A stretch of DNA of 13,046 bases from Saliniplasma sp046497075 (GTDB taxonomy: Archaea; Thermoplasmatota; Thermoplasmata; Halarchaeoplasmatales; Halarchaeoplasmataceae). The stretch is taken from the NCBI GenBank assembly GCA_046497075.1, contig JAWOGF010000077.1, positions 1 to 13,046 of the forward strand, in the 5' to 3' direction. Within the stretch, counting starts at the first letter, position 1. Each line of letters opens with the position of its first letter. Under the pieces are notes generated by a model that saw nothing but the letters and a program-made list of their open reading frames with translations, was not told the DNA's origin and did no database searches. The position numbers and the translations under genes were made by a program. Of this stretch, positions 1-7,522 are shown one piece after another.

Positions 1-2748
1 TCCAGTGCTATGACCGACTTTGTGGATTGGAAAAACAGTAGGGGGCTTTCTACAGAGCTGGTCGACTTATCAGAAGTTGGGAGTACCGCCGATGATATTA
101 GTAATTACATAGAGAATTATTATAATAACGAAGGTCTTACCTATGTACTCTTAGTCGGTGATAATGATCGAGTTCCAACACCTATCGTTAATGTAGGAGG
201 AGTAGATCCTGGAAATCATGCATCAGACCCCAGTTATTCTTTTATCGAAGGTGACGATTATTATCCGGAGATCCTTGTAGGTCGATTTTCCGGATCGGAT
301 ATATCCCATATTGAAACTCAGGTAGAACGATCAGTGTCTTATGAACAGAATCCGGATGGAGAGTGGCGTGAGAAAGCTATAGGATTAGCATCTGACGAGG
401 GACCAGGATACAATGATCTGATGGATTATGAACACATGGACATATTACGTGATAGATTACTCGATTATGAGTATACCCATGTTGATAGATTTTATGATTC
501 CGGTTACGGGGATTTAGCTGGAAGTCCAAATTCAGGTCATGTTTCGGATGCTGTAGAAGATGGCAGGCATCTGATTAACTATGTTGGTCACGGTATGACA
601 ACATACATAGCTACAAGTGGTTTTGATACCGGAGATATGGCTGCACTTACAAATGATAAACTTCCATTCTTTATAACGGTCGCCTGCCTAACGGGGGAGC
701 ATGATGCATCTACGGATCCTTGTTTTGGGGAACAATGGACGAGAGTAACTCATAATGGTGAACCTGCAGGGGGTATAGCAGCGTTTTCCTGTTCTAAATC
801 GCAAGCATGGGCTGAGCCTATGTCAGCCCAGGATGAGATGATGCATCTTTATACGGAGACATATGATAATAATGTAAAGATAACTACGGCTGGTATCGCC
901 TTTAATGGATGTATGCATATGAACGACCAGTATGGGTCGTCTGGATATTATGAGACTGCTACATGGACTATATTTGGTGATCCCTCTGCGGTGATTACAG
1001 GTGAAGAATTTGGACAAGGAACACCACCAGAAGTTACGGTAACCAGCCCGAATGGGGGAGAGAGTTTTACTGCAGGTACTGAGGAATCTATCACTTGGAG
1101 CACTACGGCAGGCGACGATCCAGTTGACTATGTAGATCTGTTTTACAGTGTAGATACGGGGGCTAGCTGGGATACTATAGATTCCAATGTAGATGACACA
1201 GGTTCATATACATGGACGGTACCCAATGAGGACAGTAGCGATTGTTTGGTGCGTGTTGAAGCCGTAGATACGGCAGGTAGGAGCGGCTCGGATGAAAGTG
1301 ACAGTACTTTTACCATAACAGGTACACCTCCAGCATCTCCGCAAAATCTAGATGTGCAGCATACTGGCGGTGATACTACCATTCTGTTCCAAGACGATGT
1401 ATCCACTGATAAAGGTTATACAACGGAGGTATCCGGGAGTGCAAGTGGAAGCGAGTGGGCGATACGAAGCAACGGCGCTTCGGTCGGTTCGAACTCCTGG
1501 GACTTCGGCGATGGTCAGTACTATAAATCGTCTGGCGAGCCCTATGTAAGCAGACTTACTTCACCTGCCATAGAGATACCTGCCGAGGCAAACGCCGCAG
1601 AGCTATCGTTCGATAACTGGCGAGACTTTGGTATGCAAACAACTTATCTGGATGGCGGCAATCTGAAGTTGTCGACTAACGGGGTGAACGGCGACTACAG
1701 CCTGATAACCCCCAACGAAGGTTATGACGGAGAGATCAATGGGGATTACGGCAATCCTCTAGGCGGTCAGCAGGCCTGGGGAGGTACTGTTGACTGGGAA
1801 ACGGTGACGTTCGATCTATCCGCGTATGCAGGTGAGACAATACATCTCCGTTGGGAAGCAGGTGTAGAAGATTACGACGAGGACTACGGAGAGGGTTGGC
1901 GTATAGATGACATAACAGTAACCGCAGAAGGAGTTCCGTCGGAAGGCGATGAGAGTAATCTACTTACGTGGGATGCGAGTCCGGATGATCACGACGAGGT
2001 AAGTCATTACAACATCTACCGCTCAGCGGACCAAAACGGTCCATGGGACGAAAATGCATTGATCGACAGTGTATCTGGAGACGGTTCGGCACAGTATCAG
2101 TATGTTGATCCGGATAGAGGTGCAGTCGACGATACTTACTGGTGGTATGTTGTCAGAGCAGAAGGTACAAACGGTCTAGAAGAGGGGAACGAAGATACGG
2201 TGCAGGAGCCCGACGGTATCACTACTTTCGAGATATCACTTGCTGCGGACACTCAAACGAATGACTGGAACTTCGTATCGTTCAATTTGATACCCGAAGA
2301 CACTTCTTTAACAGCGATATTAGACGATGCTGAGTATGGTATCTCAGGAAGTTACGACAAAGTGATGTACTACGACTCGACTACTGAGGAGTGGATTTCG
2401 TATATACCTGGTAGAGCTGAACACTTCAATGATTTGAACGGTTGGGACAGCACCATGGGTGTTTGGATACAGATGAGCGCTGATGACACGCTGACGATAG
2501 AGGGAACGGAACCCACTAGCACGGATATCACTTTAGAACCTGGATGGAATATGGTCGGGTTACCGAGTTCAACAGCAGGCAACCACGGTTTACCTCAAGA
2601 GGTCTCCATAGTAGGTTACTTCGATGCGTCTCAGGAGAACAATCTAAGGTACGATTATAATCCAGATAACTTCGAGTTTGGTCCGGGAGAAGGATACTAC
2701 ATGTACAACGACGCGGACTACGATGTCACCTGGACCGTAGAATACTAA
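1..2748 (+). CDS. Gingipain-like C25 cysteine protease, secreted, multidomain (5' end outside window)
   Basis: Extracellular cysteine endopeptidase of family C25, probably acting on environmental proteins. The frame is open back to base 1, and no signal peptide follows the first Met (nt 10), so the true start lies upstream. Residues are counted from that Met. The catalytic domain covers about 1-335: a GD..RVPTP strand motif, then YVGHG with catalytic His194, then ACLTG with nucleophile Cys226. The His-Cys spacing of 32 is close to that of gingipains. An Ig-like domain opening with SPNGGE follows (about 338-437), then a jelly-roll/MAM-like region ending GWRIDDITV (about 447-638), a fibronectin-III-like domain (about 648-735), and a C-terminal region with paired WN.V motifs (about 742-912). 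No C-terminal membrane anchor or PGF-type sorting signal is visible. The 3' half is visibly richer in GC than the 5' half. The family call is strong; substrate and attachment are unknown. Confidence 0.9.
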   Translation, partial: SSAMTDFVDWKNSRGLSTELVDLSEVGSTADDISNYIENYYNNEGLTYVLLVGDNDRVPTPIVNVGGVDPGNHASDPSYSFIEGDDYYPEILVGRFSGSDISHIETQVERSVSYEQNPDGEWREKAIGLASDEGPGYNDLMDYEHMDILRDRLLDYEYTHVDRFYDSGYGDLAGSPNSGHVSDAVEDGRHLINYVGHGMTTYIATSGFDTGDMAALTNDKLPFFITVACLTGEHDASTDPCFGEQWTRVTHNGEPAGGIAAFSCSKSQAWAEPMSAQDEMMHLYTETYDNNVKITTAGIAFNGCMHMNDQYGSSGYYETATWTIFGDPSAVITGEEFGQGTPPEVTVTSPNGGESFTAGTEESITWSTTAGDDPVDYVDLFYSVDTGASWDTIDSNVDDTGSYTWTVPNEDSSDCLVRVEAVDTAGRSGSDESDSTFTITGTPPASPQNLDVQHTGGDTTILFQDDVSTDKGYTTEVSGSASGSEWAIRSNGASVGSNSWDFGDGQYYKSSGEPYVSRLTSPAIEIPAEANAAELSFDNWRDFGMQTTYLDGGNLKLSTNGVNGDYSLITPNEGYDGEINGDYGNPLGGQQAWGGTVDWETVTFDLSAYAGETIHLRWEAGVEDYDEDYGEGWRIDDITVTAEGVPSEGDESNLLTWDASPDDHDEVSHYNIYRSADQNGPWDENALIDSVSGDGSAQYQYVDPDRGAVDDTYWWYVVRAEGTNGLEEGNEDTVQEPDGITTFEISLAADTQTNDWNFVSFNLIPEDTSLTAILDDAEYGISGSYDKVMYYDSTTEEWISYIPGRAEHFNDLNGWDSTMGVWIQMSADDTLTIEGTEPTSTDITLEPGWNMVGLPSSTAGNHGLPQEVSIVGYFDASQENNLRYDYNPDNFEFGPGEGYYMYNDADYDVTWTVEY

Positions 2749-2755
2749 ATAGGAA

Positions 2756-2773
2756 CCCCTTTCTTTTTTTTAT
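2756..2773 (+). terminator. Oligo-T terminator after the C25 protease
   Basis: A T-rich run (T3-C-T8, 2760-2771) begins 11 nt after the protease stop codon, with no hairpin before it. This is the usual archaeal U-tract termination signal, and it separates the protease from the independently promoted channel gene. Confidence 0.6.
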
Positions 2774-2798
2774 CTATAACTCCTCCTCGATCTTTCAG

Positions 2799-2808
2799 TT
2801 AAATTTAA
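2799..2808 (+). promoter_or_regulatory. TATA-like box for the MscS gene
   Basis: TTAAATTTAA is centred about 32 bp before the ATG at 2836, which puts the transcript start within a few bases of the start codon. No Shine-Dalgarno sequence precedes the ATG, so the mRNA is probably leaderless or nearly so. Confidence 0.5.
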
Positions 2809-2835
2809 TTATTCCCATCAATTTGTAACCTTTAT

Positions 2836-4365
2836 ATGAGATGTTTAAAACCCTTTGACCTCGGATCTATTAATGTTTTCATCATATTAGTGGTATCACT
2901 GATATTTATATTTCCACTTATATCCGCTCCACTCTCTGGACAAGAAGCGACCGTATTGGATGTGGATGAATACGAGAAAGAAGTTAAGATGGGAGGAAAA
3001 GGAAGGTTCAACTGGACTGTTTACAATAAAAACACCTCTAAAGAGTATTTAGTTAGAGTGGGTGTAGAGGGTTTAGGTGATTGGGAACGGAGTTTATTAA
3101 ATGATAATTTTATCTTAGATGAAGATACCAGGAATGAACCAGTTTCACTGCAGGTTGACGTTCCTACCTATCCGGAAAAAGAAAAGGTATCAGGAGAGGT
3201 AACATTTAATTTCACCCAGCTAGACGGTGATGAGGAGTTTGAAGTAACGAAAACTGTCACGATCTCAATCGAAGGGATGATCCCGGCTGAGGATGCTAAC
3301 ACCATCTTGGGCGGATTTTCTAACCCCCTTCCCAGAAGTTTGAATAACCAGTATGGTGCATTCGCTCTAAACCTTTTGATATGGGCTGCGATATCCTTTG
3401 TACTCTATTTCCTGGTCAATCCAATTGTACACAGCATGACTAAACGTACCAAGACGAATCTCGATGAAATATTGGTGACTATGATCCGCACTCCTATCGG
3501 TTTTTTAGTGTTCTTATATGGTTTGGTCCATTCGATTTTGAGGTTGGATTTAGGCCTGGAGATCAGGGCTACATCTTATCAGATATATTCTTTATTAGTG
3601 GTCATAATCGCTGTTTATGTAATCTATCAGGTCTTCGATGCATTCTTAGAAGAGATTGCTGAGACTAGGGAGGGGCCAGCTTTCAAGCAGATTTTGAAAC
3701 CTATATTCGAGAAATTGGGTGCTATCGTGATAATAATCGGGGGGTTGGTTATCGGTCTTCGTACGATAGGTATCGAAGTAACCGCTTTACTTGCAGGTGC
3801 AGGTATATTAGGTCTTGTCATAGCCTTCGCTGCCCAAGATACCCTTTCAAATTTCTTCAGCGGCATCCATCTCCTTTTAGACAGACCTTTCACGATAGGT
3901 GATCTCATATTATTAGAGAGCGGCGAGTACTGTAGAATAGAAGACATCGGTATGAGGAGCACCAAGCTGTATAATCTTAGAGAGCATGAAAGCATCGTTT
4001 TACCTAACAATTTCCTGGCAAACCAGAAGATCGTCAATATAGCCCAGCCTGATATGACATTAAGGGTCCCGATCAAAGTGGGTGTAGCCTATGGCTCAGA
4101 TATCGATAAGGTCAAAGAGATATTAACTGAAGTGGCTGAAGAACATCCAGATGTGATCAATGATGGGGGGCATGAAACAACTGTGTTTTTCAAAGAATTT
4201 GCGGATTCGAGTTTGGAATTCACACTCCGTGTTTGGGTAGATGATATATTCAAACAGTGGAAAGTAGGTAGTGAATTGAGACAGAAGATCGATAGAAGGT
4301 TCAGAGAGGAAGGTATCACCATACCGTTCCCACAGAGGACTTTGTGGATGCACGAGGCTGATTAA
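2836..4365 (+). CDS. mscS: MscS-family small-conductance mechanosensitive channel with N-terminal ectodomain
   Basis: Membrane channel that opens under membrane tension to release solutes during hypo-osmotic shock. Residues 11-32 form a signal peptide or first helix. Residues about 36-150 are a polar, beta-rich, Ig/NEW3-like domain with three N-glycosylation sequons (N59-W-T, N66-T-S, N125-F-T), so it probably faces outward. Hydrophobic helices follow near 173-197, 213-236, 247-268 and 293-309. The pore helix carries the family pattern GAGILGLVIAFAAQDTLSNF (about 321-340), then GIHLLLDRPFTIGD, and the cytoplasmic beta and C-terminal domains run to 509. E. coli MscS has 286 residues, so the extra length is the ectodomain and added helices. 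An alternative ATG at 2953 or later would delete the signal, so 2836 is preferred. The gene is monocistronic by spacing. The channel family is clear; the role of the ectodomain is unknown. Confidence 0.9.
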   Translation: MRCLKPFDLGSINVFIILVVSLIFIFPLISAPLSGQEATVLDVDEYEKEVKMGGKGRFNWTVYNKNTSKEYLVRVGVEGLGDWERSLLNDNFILDEDTRNEPVSLQVDVPTYPEKEKVSGEVTFNFTQLDGDEEFEVTKTVTISIEGMIPAEDANTILGGFSNPLPRSLNNQYGAFALNLLIWAAISFVLYFLVNPIVHSMTKRTKTNLDEILVTMIRTPIGFLVFLYGLVHSILRLDLGLEIRATSYQIYSLLVVIIAVYVIYQVFDAFLEEIAETREGPAFKQILKPIFEKLGAIVIIIGGLVIGLRTIGIEVTALLAGAGILGLVIAFAAQDTLSNFFSGIHLLLDRPFTIGDLILLESGEYCRIEDIGMRSTKLYNLREHESIVLPNNFLANQKIVNIAQPDMTLRVPIKVGVAYGSDIDKVKEILTEVAEEHPDVINDGGHETTVFFKEFADSSLEFTLRVWVDDIFKQWKVGSELRQKIDRRFREEGITIPFPQRTLWMHEAD

Positions 4366-4386
4366 ACTGTTGTATCCCTGAAAAAG

Positions 4387-4396
4387 CTTTTTAACT
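4387..4396 (+). promoter_or_regulatory. TATA-like box for the phosphatase-NAD kinase-JAMM operon
   Basis: CTTTTTAACT is centred 26 bp before the ATG at 4417, the spacing expected if transcription starts at or next to the start codon. No Shine-Dalgarno sequence is present in the 51-bp gap, in keeping with a leaderless first gene. Confidence 0.55.
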
Positions 4397-4416
4397 CCAT
4401 ATCAATTACTATTACC

Positions 4417-5190
4417 ATGGAAAACGAGATATTGACACTTTTCGAACGGTGTGCGGACGAAGTTCAAAGAGAGTTGAAAGGGTTAGATAGTGTTGACTAT
4501 GGAGAAACTTTGGGGATGGGTGCCGACGGTACACCTGTGAAGAAGATAGATAAAAGAGCTGAAAATATCGTCGTAGATTTTATCAAAGAAAACTCGGATT
4601 TCTGTATTTTGAGTGAGGAGGCAGGTTTGGTAGAAAGAGACGGTAGTGGAACTGTAATACTTGACCCAATCGATGGTACCAGTAACGCTGTGATGGGTAT
4701 TCCTTTTTACTGTATATCTCTGGCGTATACCGAAGGAGGGCTAAAAGATACTGGAGTCGGATATGTAAAGGACCTGTCAAGTGAAGTTGAATATAGTGCA
4801 GTGTTAGGGGAAGGGAGTTACGTGAACGGAAGAAGGTTAGAGCCCGAGTTGGGGGACGAGTGGAATTTCTCGATATATATGGGTAAGGAATCTCATCCGA
4901 ACAGTTTCAATCTAGCTTCTAAACCAAGAAGGGTCCGTTCTCTGGGTTCTGCAGCTTTAGAGATATCCATGGTAGCACAAGGGATCTTCGATCTCTACTA
5001 CATGAAAACACATGAACAGAGGAGGAGTTTGAGGATCACTGATATCGCTGCAGCCTATCTGATACTTAAGGAGGCTGGAGGCGAGATATATGATGGGAAT
5101 CTAGAACCGATAGATATGGAGTTAGACCCCAAGGGCAGGAAAGATGTTGTAGCGGTACATGATCAAGCCGTATTGGAGGTTTTGAGATGA
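4417..5190 (+). CDS. suhB: Inositol monophosphatase-family phosphatase (IMPase / FBPase / NADP phosphatase type)
   Basis: Mg-dependent, Li-sensitive-type sugar phosphatase fold, cytoplasmic. The metal-site motifs are present in order: SEEAG (66-70, with Glu68), DPIDGT (83-88, with Asp83 and Asp86) and ITDIAAA (Asp209), followed by the usual EAGGEIYDG near the C terminus. The length of 257 aa is normal for the family. Archaeal members hydrolyse inositol-1-phosphate and fructose-1,6-bisphosphate, and some are NADP phosphatases. Its stop codon overlaps the start of the NAD kinase gene (ATGA). In Methanocaldococcus jannaschii one fused protein carries both domains and both NADP phosphatase and NAD kinase activity. 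That makes NADP(H) a likely substrate here, by inference; sequence alone does not exclude inositol phosphate or fructose bisphosphate. Confidence 0.88.
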   Translation: MENEILTLFERCADEVQRELKGLDSVDYGETLGMGADGTPVKKIDKRAENIVVDFIKENSDFCILSEEAGLVERDGSGTVILDPIDGTSNAVMGIPFYCISLAYTEGGLKDTGVGYVKDLSSEVEYSAVLGEGSYVNGRRLEPELGDEWNFSIYMGKESHPNSFNLASKPRRVRSLGSAALEISMVAQGIFDLYYMKTHEQRRSLRITDIAAAYLILKEAGGEIYDGNLEPIDMELDPKGRKDVVAVHDQAVLEVLR

Positions 5191-6008
5191 CATTGGATTT
5201 TGGAGTATATGGAAAATTGAAAGGTGAGATGAATAAAGAGGTCATCGAATCTTTACCGGACCACCCTACTGCAGGCGATGTGTTTTACTATGAGACACTT
5301 GGGGATCAGGTGGGTAAAGAGGGTTATACGATGTCAGAGTTGAATGAAAAAGACCTAGATTTCATACTCACCGTTGGTGGTGACGGAACGATCTTAAGAC
5401 TGCTCCAAGAGACCGATAAGAACGTACTGGGTATCAACACCGGGAAGGTGGGCTTTTTGACTGCGATGGAGATAGCTAGGATCGACGAAGCTCTAAGAAA
5501 AGTTAATAGAGGGGATTATTTCGTAGATGAGCGGATCAAGTTGAAAGTTATGGTGAATGGAGAGTTTAAAGGTGAGTGTACCAATGAAGCGGTGATACAT
5601 ACGGAGAGTATCGCGAAGATGAGACATTTTGAGGTTTTTCAGGAGGATGTAGAGATCGACAGTTTCAGAGCAGACGGTTTGATCGTATCTACTCCCACCG
5701 GTTCAACCTGCTACTCCATGAGCGCTGGAGGTCCCATAGTCGACCCCACCGTCGATGCCTTCGTTGTAGTTCCTATATCACCTTACAAACTGGCCGTTAA
5801 ACCCTTTGTGGTTCCGGTTGATAAAGATATCGGTGTCAGCGTTAACGGAAAGGGTAAGAGTAGTATATTGGTACTGGATGGACAGAAAAAATTCCAGGTA
5901 AGTTCTGAGGATGAACTGACCTTCAATCTAGCTGATAGAAAAGCTAAGTTCATCAGTTTTGAAAAAGATTTTTACAACAAGATCAAGAAAAAGTTGGTAT
6001 GGCGATGA
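5187..6008 (+). CDS. nadK: NAD kinase
   Basis: Phosphorylates NAD to NADP using ATP or polyphosphate, in the cytoplasm. The diagnostic motifs are clear: GGDGT at 64-68 with flanking TILRLL, a GINTGKVGFLT strand, NEAVIHTE, and the second family block FRADGLIVSTPTGST ending at 174, followed by SAGGPIVDPTV. The length of 273 aa is typical. Translation probably starts by coupling to the upstream phosphatase: the ATG overlaps its TGA by 4 nt, and a GGAGGT Shine-Dalgarno sequence sits 6 nt before it at 5175-5180. The 3' end overlaps the JAMM gene. With the phosphatase it forms a potential two-way NAD/NADP control unit, an inference from the fused archaeal homologue. Confidence 0.93.
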   Translation: MTLDFGVYGKLKGEMNKEVIESLPDHPTAGDVFYYETLGDQVGKEGYTMSELNEKDLDFILTVGGDGTILRLLQETDKNVLGINTGKVGFLTAMEIARIDEALRKVNRGDYFVDERIKLKVMVNGEFKGECTNEAVIHTESIAKMRHFEVFQEDVEIDSFRADGLIVSTPTGSTCYSMSAGGPIVDPTVDAFVVVPISPYKLAVKPFVVPVDKDIGVSVNGKGKSSILVLDGQKKFQVSSEDELTFNLADRKAKFISFEKDFYNKIKKKLVWR

Positions 6009-6391
6009 TCTTTAAAAAGAAGGAGATAAGAGGGATCACTAAAAGAACTTTGAAGATGATCATGGAGAGCGCTAAGGATTCTTATCCAAACGAGTTCGCC
6101 GCCGGGATGAGGGAGATAGAGGGTGTGATATCCGAGCTGATACTTGTACCTGGTACGGTCTCAGGTCAGACCAGTGCTCTTTTGAGGTTAAGAAGGCTGC
6201 CCGTGGATTATTCGATAATCGGTGTTGTTCATAGTCATCCATCTAGGAACGTTTCACCCTCTGGAAAAGACCTTATGATGTTCGGTAAATACGGGAGGGT
6301 CCACATCATCGCCGGTTTTCCCTTCGATATGGATTCCTGGCAGGCGTATGATTATAACGGAAAAAAGGTGGATTTAGAAGTACTAGATTAA
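5999..6391 (+). CDS. JAMM/MPN-domain metalloprotease (possible desampylase)
   Basis: Small single-domain zinc isopeptidase of the Mov34/MPN/PAD-1 superfamily. The full JAMM zinc motif is present: Glu32, then His78-Ser-His80, seven residues, Ser88-x-x-Asp91. It is therefore expected to be active rather than a structural MPN- protein. Archaeal relatives remove ubiquitin-like SAMP modifiers from proteins or release sulfur-carrier proteins; which of these applies here is unknown. Two in-frame starts compete: ATG 5999 (130 aa) and ATG 6005 (128 aa). The second overlaps the NAD kinase TGA as ATGA, the same junction used between the two genes upstream. Neither start has a convincing Shine-Dalgarno sequence. 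The last 9 bp overlap the end of the convergent glycosyltransferase gene. Confidence 0.88.
   Translation: MAMIFKKKEIRGITKRTLKMIMESAKDSYPNEFAAGMREIEGVISELILVPGTVSGQTSALLRLRRLPVDYSIIGVVHSHPSRNVSPSGKDLMMFGKYGRVHIIAGFPFDMDSWQAYDYNGKKVDLEVLD
6361..6366 (-). terminator. Candidate oligo-T terminator for the minus-strand sugar operon
   Basis: Six A's on the plus strand read as T6 on the minus strand, 17-22 nt beyond the glycosyltransferase stop codon. The tract lies inside the JAMM coding sequence because the two genes overlap at their ends. A short tract, so a tentative call. Confidence 0.3.
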
Positions 6392-7522
6392 ACGGTCTCC
6401 AAGGAGGTCTTCGTAAACCTTTTCGATATTTTCAGCTACTATATCCCAGGTGAAGTTTTCGAGAACCCTCTCTCTACCTTTTTTCCCCATACGTTTAGCG
6501 ACGTCTGGATTTTCTAAGATCAATCTTATCTTACCGGCGAGGTCCTGAGGGTTCATAGGTTCAGCTACCAATCCGTTCCGACCTTCGGTGATAACTTCTC
6601 TAACACCGGGGATATCGGATACAACCACCGGGACCTCAGAGGCCATAGCTTCTAAGCTTACGATACCGAAGGCCTCTAGACGTGAAACCGATGGCAAGAC
6701 GAAAACGTCCGTAGCACCGTAATAGTAGGGTAAGGCTTCGTTAGATACCCTGCCCGGGAAGATGATCTTATCCTCTAGGTTTTCGTCCTTGGTGATCTTT
6801 TCCAGCTCGGGTTTGAAGTCACCGGTCCCCACGATCAAATATTTAGTGTCATCGTCGAGATATTTTGCCGATCTTACCAAGTATTCCAGTCCCTTGTGGT
6901 ATACCAGCCTTCCCACGTACATCACCACATTCTCGTGTGGTTTAATGCCGTGTTTTTCCCTCACTTTTGTTCCTTTGTTTTTTGGGTGGAACCTATCCGG
7001 ATCGACAGCGTTCGGGATGACTTCAGCGTCCCTGTACCAGACCGCTTTAGAAGTGGCACCGTACGTCCCCGTGGTGGTTATGATCTTGTCTGCTTTGCTG
7101 ACGGAGTATGTGCCCAATGTTCTTTGATACAGATTTACCAAAAACGGACCTAATGGATGTGGTATCTCAAGATCACAATGGTACGTTAGAACTGAGGGTA
7201 TGTCCCGTCTTCTGATACCCCATTGTCCAAAAAAGGTCATTAGTGGGGGTGGGAGATGACTGTGGAGTATGTCGTAATACATATCTCTCAGTATATTTCG
7301 AACACCTGGAACTATGGGTGTGGAGAATACGATGGATACAGGTTCGATCCTTTTAACGGTTACACCTTCTACTTCACTTCTAGTCTCAGTCCCTTCTAGT
7401 TTTGTAGTTATGACCAGGATCTCGTGCCCTCTCTTTTGAAGGTGTTTAGAAAGTTCTAGAACGTGGGATTCGACTCCTCCTAGATGAGGGTAAAAGTAGG
7501 GACTGAGCTGGACTATCTTCAT
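6383..7522 (-). CDS. GT4-family glycosyltransferase
   Basis: Retaining GT-B fold glycosyltransferase that transfers a sugar from a nucleotide sugar to a lipid, glycan or protein acceptor at the cytoplasmic face of the membrane. The N-terminal acceptor domain begins with SPYFYPHLGGVESHV (GGVE at 15-18). The linker has IPNAVDPDRFHP, and the C-terminal donor domain has MYVGRLVYHKGLEYLV, PGRVSNEALPYYYGA and the family EX7E motif (Glu283 to Glu291) in SRLEAFGIVSLEAMA. No membrane helix is visible. The length of 379 aa is normal. The ATG overlaps the stop of the GlmU-type gene by 4 nt (ATGA), so it is the last gene of the operon and is probably translated by coupling. Donor and acceptor cannot be read from sequence, but the neighbours make UDP-GlcNAc a reasonable donor. 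Confidence 0.9.
   Translation of the reverse strand: MKIVQLSPYFYPHLGGVESHVLELSKHLQKRGHEILVITTKLEGTETRSEVEGVTVKRIEPVSIVFSTPIVPGVRNILRDMYYDILHSHLPPPLMTFFGQWGIRRRDIPSVLTYHCDLEIPHPLGPFLVNLYQRTLGTYSVSKADKIITTTGTYGATSKAVWYRDAEVIPNAVDPDRFHPKNKGTKVREKHGIKPHENVVMYVGRLVYHKGLEYLVRSAKYLDDDTKYLIVGTGDFKPELEKITKDENLEDKIIFPGRVSNEALPYYYGATDVFVLPSVSRLEAFGIVSLEAMASEVPVVVSDIPGVREVITEGRNGLVAEPMNPQDLAGKIRLILENPDVAKRMGKKGRERVLENFTWDIVAENIEKVYEDLLGDRLI
6479..6484 (+). terminator. Candidate oligo-T terminator for the phosphatase-NAD kinase-JAMM operon
   Basis: A T6 run about 88 nt past the JAMM stop codon, inside the convergent glycosyltransferase gene. It is the first uninterrupted tract of this length downstream. 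Tentative. Confidence 0.25.

Noticed and set aside
3627..4076. 149-aa open frame on the minus strand inside the channel gene
   Set aside because: It lies wholly antisense to a well-supported MscS core domain, has no promoter or ribosome site, and its low-complexity S/P/I-rich translation shows no motif.
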